Shown one piece after another: positions 1 to 8,784 of a DNA stretch of 64,000 bases; position 1 is the first letter of the stretch; each line of letters begins with the position of its first letter. This DNA comes from Cloacibacterium sp047601505. Lineage in GTDB: Bacteria; Bacteroidota; Bacteroidia; Flavobacteriales; Weeksellaceae. The translations under genes and the position numbers were made by a program. The notes beneath the pieces are model-generated. The model had not been told where the DNA came from. It made no database searches and worked only from the letters and a program-made list of their open reading frames with translations. The stretch spans positions 930,001 through 994,000 of the forward strand of contig NZ_JASGJD010000001.1 in NCBI RefSeq assembly GCF_047601505.1. Direction: 5' to 3'.

Positions 1-1
1 A

Positions 2-85
2 AATAATCCAAATGCTGTCTATAATAGAAATAAAGGAAACAATGGGCACAATGGAAACAAAAAACACCACGGACATAAAAAATAG
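2..85 (+). CDS. 3' end of an unidentified protein gene (5' end outside window)
   Basis: An open frame enters from the left edge and stops at TAG 83-85. The visible tail is 27 residues, rich in Asn, Gly, His and Lys and ending in GHKK, with no hydrophobic stretch. A terminator-like hairpin lies about 115 bp downstream, consistent with a gene end. No family can be assigned from so short a low-complexity tail, and the reading frame itself is an inference. Confidence 0.4.
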   Translation, partial: NNPNAVYNRNKGNNGHNGNKKHHGHKK

Positions 86-200
86 TGAAAAAAATCATAA
101 AAAATACTAAATTTTAATTCCGGTTAAATTTAGGTATGGTTTTTGTTATTTATAGAGAAAGAGTAATTCTTCATATCAAATTTAATTTTTACATTCAGTT

Positions 201-231
201 AAAGCGGAACTTATCATTCCGCTTTTTTTTT
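201..231 (+). terminator. Intrinsic terminator
   Basis: Perfect 9-bp inverted repeat AAAGCGGAA (201-209) / TTCCGCTTT (217-225) with a 7-nt loop, followed by a T run. It would end transcripts entering from the left edge. The rest of 86-287 is AT-rich with no gene visible. Confidence 0.8.
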
Positions 232-275
232 GTATTAAATTTTTTTAATATTGCTATTCTGTTGAGAATTAATGA

Positions 276-283
276 TAATTTCG
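276..283 (+). promoter_or_regulatory. Candidate -7 box (TAATTTCG) of the glycosyltransferase gene
   Basis: One mismatch from the Bacteroidetes -7 consensus TAnnTTTG. It ends only 4 nt before the ATG at 288, so the transcript would be leaderless or nearly so. No convincing -33 TTTG at the right spacing. Confidence 0.35.
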
Positions 284-287
284 TTAT

Positions 288-1277
288 ATGAAAATTCTAT
301 ATGCAATTCAAGGTACTGGCAACGGGCATGTTTCTAGAGCTAGAGAAATAATACCAATTTTGAAAAAATATGGGCAAGTAGATATTTTAATTAGTGGGAC
401 GCAGGCAGATGTGAATTTAGATGACGAAATAAAATATCGTTTTAAAGGTTTTGGGTTCGATTTTGGCACAAATGGCGGAATAAATTACAAAAGCAGTTTC
501 AAAAAGGCAGATTTTAGACAATTAATTCGAGATATAAGAAATCTACCGGTAAAAGATTACGATTTGGTAATTAATGATTTCGAGCCAGTTACCGCTTGGG
601 CGTGTATTTTAAGAAATAAAAAATCAATAGCATTAAGTCATCAGTCGGCATTTTTGTCAGTAAAAACGCCAGTAATTTCTGGTTTTCATTTAGGAGAATT
701 TATTTTAAAAACGTATGCTCCGGCAAGTAAAAAAGTAGGTTTTCATTTTAAAAGATACGACGATTTTATAAGAACTCCCGTTATTCGTTCTGAAATAAGG
801 GCTTTAAAATCTCAAAATCTTGGTCATTACACCGTTTATTTGCCAGCATATAGTGATGAATTTATCCTCAAAAAATTAGAAAAATTTCCTAATAAAAAGT
901 TTCAGGTTTTTTCTAAACACACCAAAGAAGATTATACAAAAGGGAATATTGAAGTTTCTAAAGTGAACAATCTGAAATTTAATCAATCTCTTGCAGATTG
1001 CGAAGGCTTGTTGACAGGAGGAGGTTTTGAAGGACCTGCGGAAGCTATGTTTTTAGGAAAAAAAGTTCTTTGTGTGCCAATGTTTCATCAATATGAGCAA
1101 CAATGTAATGCTTTAGCTGCCGAAGATTTGGGAGCAACGGTAATTTGGAATGAAAAAGAATTCGACCAAAAACTAAAATTCTGGATTGAAGAAGGAGAAA
1201 GCATAGAAGTAGATTTTCCTGATGAAACTGAGGAGGTTATCCTAAATGTCATTAATAGTTATCAACGAAAATTTTAA
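288..1277 (+). CDS. Glycosyltransferase family protein (GT-B / MurG-like fold)
   Basis: 329 residues. The N-terminus (MKILYAIQGTGNGHVSRARE) has the Gly-rich opening loop of GT-B nucleotide-sugar glycosyltransferases, and the C-terminal half holds GGGFEGPAEAMFLGKK followed by PMFHQYEQ, the sugar-nucleotide binding region of MurG/UGT-like enzymes. It matches the conserved flavobacterial proteins usually annotated glycosyl transferase. No signal peptide or membrane helix is evident, so a cytoplasmic enzyme making a cell-envelope glycoconjugate is likely, but donor and acceptor cannot be told from sequence. It appears monocistronic, with a terminator upstream and a gap to the next gene. Confidence 0.75.
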   Translation: MKILYAIQGTGNGHVSRAREIIPILKKYGQVDILISGTQADVNLDDEIKYRFKGFGFDFGTNGGINYKSSFKKADFRQLIRDIRNLPVKDYDLVINDFEPVTAWACILRNKKSIALSHQSAFLSVKTPVISGFHLGEFILKTYAPASKKVGFHFKRYDDFIRTPVIRSEIRALKSQNLGHYTVYLPAYSDEFILKKLEKFPNKKFQVFSKHTKEDYTKGNIEVSKVNNLKFNQSLADCEGLLTGGGFEGPAEAMFLGKKVLCVPMFHQYEQQCNALAAEDLGATVIWNEKEFDQKLKFWIEEGESIEVDFPDETEEVILNVINSYQRKF

Positions 1278-1359
1278 CAAAAATTTATCATTTTAATATT
1301 TAACCTAAGGGAAATTGTGCAATCAAAAAGACAGATTAACAATTAAACAATTATTAAAA

Positions 1360-1827
1360 ATGAAAAAAATATTTTTGACCTTAGCATTAGGTATTGCAAC
1401 CATCACATTTGCACAACAATCTGGAATGGAAAAACCAGGCAAAATGGATCCAGAACAAAGAAAAGCAGAAATGCAAAAAAGACAACAAGAACATCTTGAT
1501 AAAATGTCAAAAGATTTGAATTTGTCTTCGGAGCAAGTAAAAAAAGTAAAAGCTCTTCAAGATAAGCAGATTTCGGAGATGCAAGCAAATATGGAAAAGA
1601 ATAAAGAAGCGAGAAAAGCTAAAATTGCAGAAATGCAAAAAAAACGTGAAGCACATGACGCTGAAATGAAAAAAATCTTAACGCCAGAACAATACCAAAA
1701 ATGGGATGCCGATAGAAAAGCAAAAATGGAAAAAAGAAAAGAAATGATGAAAGATAGAGCTGGTAAAGATGGTTTCGGGAAAAGAAAAATGATGAATAAA
1801 CCAGCAGAAGCGCCAGTGGCACCGTAA
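1360..1827 (+). CDS. Periplasmic Spy/CpxP-like (LTxxQ-type) helical protein
   Basis: Start chosen at ATG 1360 because a Sec signal peptide (MKKIFLTLALGIATITFAQQ) begins there; an in-frame TTG at 1315 would bury it. The mature 135-140 residues are highly charged and helical, very rich in Lys, Glu, Met and Gln, with NLSSEQVKKVKALQDKQ and ILTPEQYQKWD, the LTxxQ-like motifs of Spy/CpxP periplasmic chaperones. Flavobacterial proteins of this kind are often labelled DUF4890. A role in envelope stress or periplasmic chaperoning is inferred. A terminator follows directly. Confidence 0.7.
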   Translation: MKKIFLTLALGIATITFAQQSGMEKPGKMDPEQRKAEMQKRQQEHLDKMSKDLNLSSEQVKKVKALQDKQISEMQANMEKNKEARKAKIAEMQKKREAHDAEMKKILTPEQYQKWDADRKAKMEKRKEMMKDRAGKDGFGKRKMMNKPAEAPVAP

Positions 1828-1856
1828 TAAATAGCAATTTTAATACATTAATTTTT

Positions 1857-1882
1857 AGCAGGAAATTTTCCTGCTTTTTTTT
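1857..1882 (+). terminator. Intrinsic terminator after the Spy-like gene
   Basis: Inverted repeat AGCAGGAAA (1857-1865) / TTTCCTGCT (1867-1875), followed by a run of T. Confidence 0.85.
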
Positions 1883-1968
1883 GTGATAAATTTTCGTGTT
1901 AAAGTTTTGTTAAAACGAATTTTATTTTGTAATTTTAAACAAACATTTAATAAACCATAAAACCAAGC

Positions 1969-3855
1969 ATGAACAATCTTTTAAAGCTAAGTTTCTTAGT
2001 TATTCCCACTGTTTATTTTTCTCAGAATTTTGCGGTTTCTTCTATTCCAGAAGAATTAAAAAATAAAGCAAATATTGTTGTTAGAAACGATGTTTCTACC
2101 TATGTTATTAATTCTATTGATAACATGGAAATAGACCACCAAAATGTTTTTACGGTAATGAATAAAGCTGGAGATGATGATGCTACAGTGGTAATTCCTT
2201 ATGACAAAAGCACCAAAGTAAGCGATATAAAAGTTCAAATATTAGACGCTGATGGTAAAGTAATTAAGAAATATTCTAAAAGTGATTTTACAGATGTAAG
2301 CAGTGTTTCTGCTGGAGCTCTTTATCAGGACGATAGAATTCTTTATTTACATTACATTCCTGTAAATTATCCATATTCTATTTCTTATAGTTTTCATGTG
2401 AAAACACCCAATACCATCTTTTTGCCAGATTTTTATCCTTTTTTAGAGTATAACAAATCTATAGAAAATTCTAAACTAAATATTATCAATAAATCTGGAA
2501 TTAAACTTAGAACCAAAAATGTAGAATCTGTTTTTGCTAAAGTTTTAGCTTCTGGAGATGATAATAACCTTGTTTACACATATCAAAACGTCCCTGCAAT
2601 AGAAAAAGAAAATTATTCTCCAAGTTTGAAAATGATATTACCAAAAGTTCAATTTTCTTTAGAAAAATTCAATTTAGAAGGCAAACAAGGAGATATGGCA
2701 AATTGGACAACTTTTGGAACGTGGATGTATAATAATCTTTTAACACCAGTTTCCGTTGTTACTCCAGAAATTAAAGCCGAAGTTGCTGCTCTTAATCTTA
2801 CAGGTACAACTTCTGAAAAAGTAAAAAAAATCTTCCAATATATGCAGAATAAAACCAGATATGTAAATGTATCTATTGGTATTGGAGGTTGGCAACCCAT
2901 GATTCCTGATGATGTAAGAAGAAAAGGTTACGGAGATTGTAAAGGTCTTACCAATTATATGAAAACGCTTTTGGATGCGGCAGGAATCAAATCCTATTAT
3001 TCTGTAATTTGGAGTGATGAAACACCACTTTCTTTCGATCCGGATTTTCCTAAAATGGGAGGGAATCACGTAATCCTTATGATTCCTACAGAAAAAGAAA
3101 CTATTTGGTTAGAGAATACATCTCAGCAGATTGCTTTCAATCATTTGTCTTATAGTACAACAGATAGAAATGTTTTGGCGGTGAAAGAAAACGGAATTGA
3201 TATAATTAAAACGCCGGTTTATAAGCCAGAAGAAAGTCAAGAGATTATTAAAACTAAAGTAATTCTAAATGAAGATAATAGTATTGATTTATCATCAGAT
3301 TTTTATTATTCTAATGCTCAGTACGATTTCAATATGCCATTGGTGGGCTTATCTAAAGAAGATGCAAAAGAAGCTTTGAAAGGAAGGTATGACCATCTTA
3401 AAATTTCTAATCTGGAAGTGAATAACATTAATAATGATAAGGATAAAGCGCAACTTACTTATGATGCAAAATTTAAAGTGAATGATTATTCTAAAAAATT
3501 AGGAAATGATATGTTTTTCAGGGTTTTGCCACTTTTAGAAACCTCTAATATTAATTCAAATGAAGAGCGAATGCTTCCTTTGTCTTTGTCGTTTTCTTAT
3601 CAAGATATTTATGAGACAGAATTTGTATTGCCTTCTGGTTATAAAGTTGCCGAAAAGCCGATGCCAATTGTATTAAGCTCAGAATTTGGTAATTATAATC
3701 TTGATTTTAAAGTAGATGGAAATAAGATTTTTGTTAATAGAAAAATTACAATTTCTAAAGGCAATTTTCCTAAAGAAAAATTCAAAGCGTATGCAGATTT
3801 TAGAAAGAAAACTGCAAATTTCGATAACATGAAAATATTAATTTCAAAACAATAA
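1969..3855 (+). CDS. Secreted DUF3857 / transglutaminase-like protein, catalytic Cys present
   Basis: 628 residues with an N-terminal signal peptide (cleavage near YFSQ). Residues about 40-230 fit the DUF3857 beta-rich domain and about 280-390 a transglutaminase-like core with GYGDCKGLTNYMKTLLDAAG (Cys324) and GNHVIL (His367). The usual acidic third residue appears as LENTS near 381-385, a variant common in Bacteroidetes members. The substrate is unknown. It is followed after 7 bp by a paralogue of the same architecture, so the two are almost certainly co-transcribed and may form a pair. Probably periplasmic or surface-exposed. Confidence 0.8.
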   Translation: MNNLLKLSFLVIPTVYFSQNFAVSSIPEELKNKANIVVRNDVSTYVINSIDNMEIDHQNVFTVMNKAGDDDATVVIPYDKSTKVSDIKVQILDADGKVIKKYSKSDFTDVSSVSAGALYQDDRILYLHYIPVNYPYSISYSFHVKTPNTIFLPDFYPFLEYNKSIENSKLNIINKSGIKLRTKNVESVFAKVLASGDDNNLVYTYQNVPAIEKENYSPSLKMILPKVQFSLEKFNLEGKQGDMANWTTFGTWMYNNLLTPVSVVTPEIKAEVAALNLTGTTSEKVKKIFQYMQNKTRYVNVSIGIGGWQPMIPDDVRRKGYGDCKGLTNYMKTLLDAAGIKSYYSVIWSDETPLSFDPDFPKMGGNHVILMIPTEKETIWLENTSQQIAFNHLSYSTTDRNVLAVKENGIDIIKTPVYKPEESQEIIKTKVILNEDNSIDLSSDFYYSNAQYDFNMPLVGLSKEDAKEALKGRYDHLKISNLEVNNINNDKDKAQLTYDAKFKVNDYSKKLGNDMFFRVLPLLETSNINSNEERMLPLSLSFSYQDIYETEFVLPSGYKVAEKPMPIVLSSEFGNYNLDFKVDGNKIFVNRKITISKGNFPKEKFKAYADFRKKTANFDNMKILISKQ

Positions 3856-3862
3856 CTTAACA

Positions 3863-5803
3863 ATGAAAATTAAACTATTAACCCTCTTTTCATTTCTTTT
3901 ATTTGGGTTTTCTTTTGCGCAAAAAGACCATAAATTTTTAGATCCTCCGAAGCTAGATATTAATGATCTTAGAAAAACAAAATCTGAGATTAAAGAAGAT
4001 GCACCTGCTGAAGTACTTTACAGGTCTATTCATTATAACATAAGGAAAGATTATGAAATGGAAATTAGCGTTATAGACCGTGTGAAAATCTATAATAAAA
4101 ATAAAGCAGAAGATTTTTTGAATAAAGAAATTAGCCTATACGAAGCAGAAGGAGGGCGAGAAGAAAAATTGTCTAGTTTGAAAGCTTATACTTATAATTT
4201 AGAAAATGATAAAATTGTACCCACTAAAGTAGAAAAAGATTCTAAATTTAAATCTACAGAAAACAAGCATTATAATATTGTGAAATTTGCATTTCCGAAT
4301 GTTAAAGATGGTTCTGTGGTAGAATATTCTTATTCCATTTTTAGCCCATTTGTATTCGAGATGCCTAAAATTATGATTGAAGATGATGTGCCAATTGTTT
4401 ATACAGAATATGTTTTTGATACACCAAAAGAATTAGGGTACAGTATTAATTATCAAGGTTCTGTTTTGCCAAAATATAGAGTAGTAGAAGAAAAAATGCT
4501 CTATGGTTTTGATTATAGGACTTATAGATTTGGTTACGAAAATTTGAAGGATTATTTGGAAGAGAAATATGTTAAAAACTCAAATAATTATAGAACTTCT
4601 GTAAGAGCAGAATTGAATTCTACTTACATTGGAAATCAATTTAAGTCTTACTCTCTTTCTTGGGAAGATGTAAGGAAACAAATGATGGATGATGAAGATT
4701 TTGGTGGAGCTTTAAAAAAAGAGAGTGTAATAAAAGATTTGCTTCCGGCAGAAATAAAACAAATTCCTAACGAAACCCAAAAAGCAGAAGCTATTTTGAA
4801 ATTTGTACAAAAAAATTACACTTGGGATAATAAGCGTAGAGCAAATGTAGAAGATGGAATTAAAAATTTAATTAAAACAAAAGTTGGAAATTCTGCAGAA
4901 ATTAATATTTTACTTATTTTATTGCTAAAAGATGCAGGGATTAATGCTAATCCACTGGTTCTTTCTACTGTAGATAGAGGATTAATAGCTAACTATATGC
5001 CTTCTATTACCAGTCTTAATTATGTTATTGTTTGTATAGAATTTAATGGAAAATTATATACACTAGACGCTACTTCAAAATTATCTTCAATAAATGTTAT
5101 TCCGCCAAGAGCTGTTAATTACAATGGATTTTTATTTACAAATAAAGAGGCAAAAGAGATTAATATTGTAAATCCAGAGAAAAGTGATACCTATTTGCAA
5201 GTAGATGCTCAATTAGAGAAAGACGCTACTTTTTCTGGACATTTTACAGATAGAGATACCAAAGTATTTGCAATGCTTAATAGTGAAGAATATGAGCACG
5301 ATAAAGAAACTTATCAAAAAGATAATTATAAAGACAGATACAAATTTCCGTTTAGTAATTTAAAATCTGGGATTTTGAATGATAATGAATTTGAAACCAG
5401 TTTTGATTTTAATTCAGATACTTTTGTTGACGGTGTTGGAGGTAAATTTATCTTTAATCCGTTATTGTTTTTATATACAAAAAATCACGATTTCGACCAA
5501 ACTGAAGAAAGAAAAAATCCTATAGAATTTATTTCAGCATATAACAAAAATAAAAAAGTTACCATCACTATTCCTGAAGGATATAAATTTGAAAATATCC
5601 CAAGTTCTAAAAAATTTAAAACAGAAGATGATGCTATTATATATAGTTATGTAGTGTCTCAAGAAGGAAATAAAATAACGGTAGAAAGCAATATGTTAAT
5701 TGCAGATTCGTTTTTCCCGAGAGAATATTATCCTGCATTTAAGCAAATTTTTGATGCAGTAACGAAATACGAAGGACAGTTGGTAACAGTAGTAAAAAAA
5801 TAA
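3863..5803 (+). CDS. Secreted DUF3857 / transglutaminase-fold protein, probably catalytically dead
   Basis: 646 residues with signal peptide (cleavage near FSFAQ). Same layout as the upstream gene: DUF3857-like region then a transglutaminase-like core at about 300-410. Where the neighbour has GDCKG, this protein has VGNSAEINILL (Ser344), and where the neighbour has NHVIL it has NYVIV (Tyr387). Only the aspartate of LDATSK (Asp402) is retained. The thiol-protease chemistry of the fold therefore looks lost, suggesting a binding or structural role, possibly as partner of the upstream protein. A terminator follows. Confidence 0.8.
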   Translation: MKIKLLTLFSFLLFGFSFAQKDHKFLDPPKLDINDLRKTKSEIKEDAPAEVLYRSIHYNIRKDYEMEISVIDRVKIYNKNKAEDFLNKEISLYEAEGGREEKLSSLKAYTYNLENDKIVPTKVEKDSKFKSTENKHYNIVKFAFPNVKDGSVVEYSYSIFSPFVFEMPKIMIEDDVPIVYTEYVFDTPKELGYSINYQGSVLPKYRVVEEKMLYGFDYRTYRFGYENLKDYLEEKYVKNSNNYRTSVRAELNSTYIGNQFKSYSLSWEDVRKQMMDDEDFGGALKKESVIKDLLPAEIKQIPNETQKAEAILKFVQKNYTWDNKRRANVEDGIKNLIKTKVGNSAEINILLILLLKDAGINANPLVLSTVDRGLIANYMPSITSLNYVIVCIEFNGKLYTLDATSKLSSINVIPPRAVNYNGFLFTNKEAKEINIVNPEKSDTYLQVDAQLEKDATFSGHFTDRDTKVFAMLNSEEYEHDKETYQKDNYKDRYKFPFSNLKSGILNDNEFETSFDFNSDTFVDGVGGKFIFNPLLFLYTKNHDFDQTEERKNPIEFISAYNKNKKVTITIPEGYKFENIPSSKKFKTEDDAIIYSYVVSQEGNKITVESNMLIADSFFPREYYPAFKQIFDAVTKYEGQLVTVVKK

Positions 5804-5807
5804 AATT

Positions 5808-5834
5808 AAGGCGAGATTTTTCTCGCTTTTTTTT
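5808..5834 (+). terminator. Intrinsic terminator of the DUF3857 pair
   Basis: GCGAGA (5811-5816) / TCTCGC (5821-5826) stem extended by A/T pairs, then a run of eight T. Confidence 0.8.
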
Positions 5835-5869
5835 GCTTAAATTTAGCCTCTAATAAATCTCAGCAAACA

Positions 5870-7360
5870 ATGTTAATCTACGGAGTAAACCATTTTTCAT
5901 ATCAAGATGTTTTAGAAATCATTAAGCATCCCGAAAAAGCAATTCTTAACGAAAAATCTAAACAACAAATCACAAAATCTTATCAAAATGTACAGAAAAT
6001 TGTAAAGTCTGATAAGACCGTTTATGGTATCAATACAGGATTTGGACCACTTTGTGAAACTAAAATTTCTGAAGAAGAGACTGCCAAATTACAAGAAAAT
6101 CTTATTATTTCTCATTCTGTTGGAGTAGGAAATCCTATTGCAAAAGATATTTCTAAAATAATGATGGTGTGTAAAATTCACGCATTGTCTAAAGGTTTTT
6201 CGGGTATTTCTCTTGATGTTGTAGAAAGATTGATTGTAATGCTCGAAAAAGATATTATTCCTATTGTTCCAGAGCAAGGTTCTGTAGGGGCAAGTGGAGA
6301 CTTAGCTCCTTTGGCTCACATGGTTTTACCTCTTTTGGGACTTGGTAAAGTTTGGGACGGAGATGCTATCGTAGAAACGAGGAAAAGTTTAGAAAAATAT
6401 CAATTAAAGCCACTTCAATTACAAGCAAAAGAAGGTTTAGCACTTATCAACGGAACTCAATTTATTTTGGCTCATGCTATATTTGGATTAGAAAAATTCG
6501 AATATTTGTTGAATCTTGCAGATTTAGCAGCCGCTTTTTCTATTGAAGCATACCAAGGTTCTGCAAGTCCTTTCAAGAAAGAGTTGCACGAGATTCGTCC
6601 TTACAAAGGCAGTAAATTAGTTGCTGATAGAATGCTGAAATTTCTAAAAAATTCTGAAAATTTAGAGTATCACGAAAATTGTGGCAGGGTTCAAGACCCG
6701 TATTCTATGCGTTGCGTTCCGCAAGTTCATGGTGCAAGTAGAAATGCTTTTGAGCATTTAAGAGAAATGGCAGAAATAGAACTTAATTCTGTTACAGATA
6801 ATCCTATAGTAATTTCTGATGAAGAAGCAATTTCTGGCGGTAATTTTCACGGACAACTGATGGCGATGCCTTTGGATTACGCTACTTTGGCAGCTTCAGA
6901 ACTTGGCAATATTTCGGATAGGAGAAGTTATCTTTTACTTGAAGGGAAATATGGTTTGCCAAAATTATTGATAGAAAGTTCTGGCTTAAATTCTGGTTTT
7001 ATGATTCCTCAATATACTACAGCAGCTTTGGTGACAGAGAATAAAACGCTTTGTTTCCCAGCTTCGGCAGATTCTGTTCCTACAAGTCTTGGGCAAGAAG
7101 ACCATGTTTCTATGGGAAGTATTTCGGGTAGAAGATTTAATCAGGTTCTTAGAAATGTAGAAAATATTTTGGCGATAGAATTGATGTTTGCAACACAAGG
7201 AATTGAATTTAGAAGACCTTTGAAATCTTCAAAAATAATTGAAGAAAATTTCGCAATTATCCGTAAAAAAGTTGCCAAATTAGAAGACGATAGATTAATT
7301 GGCGAAGATATTTTAACAATGGTAGAAATGGTAAGGAATAGAGAATTTAGAACTTTGTGA
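5870..7360 (+). CDS. hutH: Histidine ammonia-lyase
   Basis: Converts L-histidine to urocanate and ammonia, first step of histidine degradation. 496 residues, normal family length. The MIO cofactor triad is present in GSVGASGDLAPLAHM (Ala141-Ser142-Gly143), with NTGFGP near residue 55, the family motif GSASPFKKE and QEDHVSMGS near the C-terminus. Cytoplasmic homotetramer by family knowledge. The other hut genes visible (hutI, hutG) lie about 55 kb away, so the pathway is split. Transcribed alone between terminators; an imperfect -7 box (TAAATTTA) lies just upstream. Confidence 0.95.
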   Translation: MLIYGVNHFSYQDVLEIIKHPEKAILNEKSKQQITKSYQNVQKIVKSDKTVYGINTGFGPLCETKISEEETAKLQENLIISHSVGVGNPIAKDISKIMMVCKIHALSKGFSGISLDVVERLIVMLEKDIIPIVPEQGSVGASGDLAPLAHMVLPLLGLGKVWDGDAIVETRKSLEKYQLKPLQLQAKEGLALINGTQFILAHAIFGLEKFEYLLNLADLAAAFSIEAYQGSASPFKKELHEIRPYKGSKLVADRMLKFLKNSENLEYHENCGRVQDPYSMRCVPQVHGASRNAFEHLREMAEIELNSVTDNPIVISDEEAISGGNFHGQLMAMPLDYATLAASELGNISDRRSYLLLEGKYGLPKLLIESSGLNSGFMIPQYTTAALVTENKTLCFPASADSVPTSLGQEDHVSMGSISGRRFNQVLRNVENILAIELMFATQGIEFRRPLKSSKIIEENFAIIRKKVAKLEDDRLIGEDILTMVEMVRNREFRTL

Positions 7361-7372
7361 AAATATTATGTA

Positions 7373-7409
7373 TTTAGAGATTACAATATTGTCACATGTA
7401 ATCTCTAAA
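7373..7409. terminator. Bidirectional terminator between convergent hutH and rocD
   Basis: Perfect 13-bp inverted repeat TTTAGAGATTACA (7373-7385) / TGTAATCTCTAAA (7397-7409) with an 11-nt loop, in the 68-bp gap between the two stop codons. It lacks a long T run, so Rho-independent strength is uncertain. Confidence 0.6.
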
Positions 7410-7428
7410 TTATAAATTGAGTTTTTAG

Positions 7429-8673
7429 CTATTTTTCAAATTCTAAAATTACCTCTTCAATTATAGCAATACAATCTAACAATTGTTCTTCTGTAATTAC
7501 CAAAGGTGGCGCTAATCTGATAATGTTTCCGTGAGTTGGTTTTGCAAGAAGACCTTTTTCAGCTAATTTCAGGCAAATATTCCAAGCGGTAGAACTTTCT
7601 GGTGTATCATTTACCAAAATAGCATTTAGCAATCCTTTTCCTCTTACTTTATAGATTAAATCTGATTTTTTAATAATTTTTTCAATTTCTTTTCTGAAAA
7701 TTTCGCCTAAATTTTCTGCTCTTTCAGATAATTTTTCATCAATTACAACATCCAAAGCTGCCATCGCAACAGCGCAAGCTAAAGGATTTCCTCCAAAAGT
7801 GGAGCCGTGTTGGCCAGGATGAATAACTTTCATAATATTGTCATTCGCCAAAACAGCAGATACAGGATACATTCCTCCAGAAAGTGCTTTTCCTAAGATA
7901 AGAATATCTGGTTGAACATTTTCGTGGTAACAAGCTATTAATTTTCCAGTTCTTGCAATGCCGGTTTGTACCTCGTCTGCCACAAATAATACATTGTGTT
8001 TTTTACAAATTTCCGATGCTTTTTTTAGGAATCCTTCATTTGGAACATATACGCCAGCTTCTCCTTGTATGGGTTCTACTAAAAATGCAGCAATGTGTTC
8101 AGCTTCGTCTTCCAAAACTTTTTCTAAGGCTTCAATGTCGTTATAAGGTATTCTGATAAAACCTGGAGTGAATGGTCCGAAATTATTATTTGCATCTTTA
8201 TCATTAGAAAAAGAAACAATGGTAGTGGTTCTTCCGTGGAAATTATTTTCGCACACAATTATTTTGGCATAACCATCTTTGATGCCTTTTATTTCGTAAC
8301 TCCATTTTCTGGCAATTTTTATAGCAGTTTCTACGGCTTCAGCGCCAGAATTCATGGGTAGAACTTTATCAAAACCGAAGAGTGAAGTGATTTTTTTCTC
8401 ATATTCACCTAATTTAGAATTGTAAAAAGCTCTGGAAGTTAAAGATAAAGTTTTTGCTTGCTCTACTAAAGCTTCTACAATTTTTGGGTGAGAATGTCCT
8501 TGGTTAACAGCAGAATATGCCGAAAGGAAATCGTAATATTTTTTTCCTTCTACATCCCAAAAAAAAACGCCTTCGCCTTTGTCTAAAACTACAGGAAGAG
8601 GATGGTAATTGTGAGCTCCATATTGGTTTTCTAGGTCTATATAATGCTGAGAATTCTCTGTTTGTGTTGCCAT
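7429..8673 (-). CDS. rocD: Ornithine--oxo-acid transaminase
   Basis: PLP enzyme moving the delta-amino group of ornithine to 2-oxoglutarate, giving glutamate semialdehyde (arginine and proline metabolism). 414 residues, usual length. N-terminal region YGAHNYHPLPVVLDKGEGV, the NSGAEAVETAIK phosphate-binding loop, and VADEVQTGIARTGK followed by ILGKALSGGMYPVSA with the Schiff-base Lys262 identify ornithine aminotransferase rather than other class-III transaminases. Single gene facing hutH. No strong upstream promoter motif was seen. Confidence 0.93.
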   Translation of the reverse strand: MATQTENSQHYIDLENQYGAHNYHPLPVVLDKGEGVFFWDVEGKKYYDFLSAYSAVNQGHSHPKIVEALVEQAKTLSLTSRAFYNSKLGEYEKKITSLFGFDKVLPMNSGAEAVETAIKIARKWSYEIKGIKDGYAKIIVCENNFHGRTTTIVSFSNDKDANNNFGPFTPGFIRIPYNDIEALEKVLEDEAEHIAAFLVEPIQGEAGVYVPNEGFLKKASEICKKHNVLFVADEVQTGIARTGKLIACYHENVQPDILILGKALSGGMYPVSAVLANDNIMKVIHPGQHGSTFGGNPLACAVAMAALDVVIDEKLSERAENLGEIFRKEIEKIIKKSDLIYKVRGKGLLNAILVNDTPESSTAWNICLKLAEKGLLAKPTHGNIIRLAPPLVITEEQLLDCIAIIEEVILEFEK

Positions 8674-8734
8674 ATTTTTTAAATTTTTATAAAAATAGAA
8701 AATGTTTTTTTAAGACGAATTATTTATAACAAAA

Positions 8735-8760
8735 AAAGTTGTCTTTTGTAAGACAACTTT
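8735..8760 (-). terminator. Terminator of the accB-accC operon
   Basis: Inverted repeat AAAGTTGTCTT (8735-8745) / AAGACAACTTT (8750-8760), loop TTGT. Read leftward it is followed by a T run (A run at 8731-8737 on the given strand). Confidence 0.8.
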
Positions 8761-8784
8761 AATTATTAAATTTTTTTACTTGAT

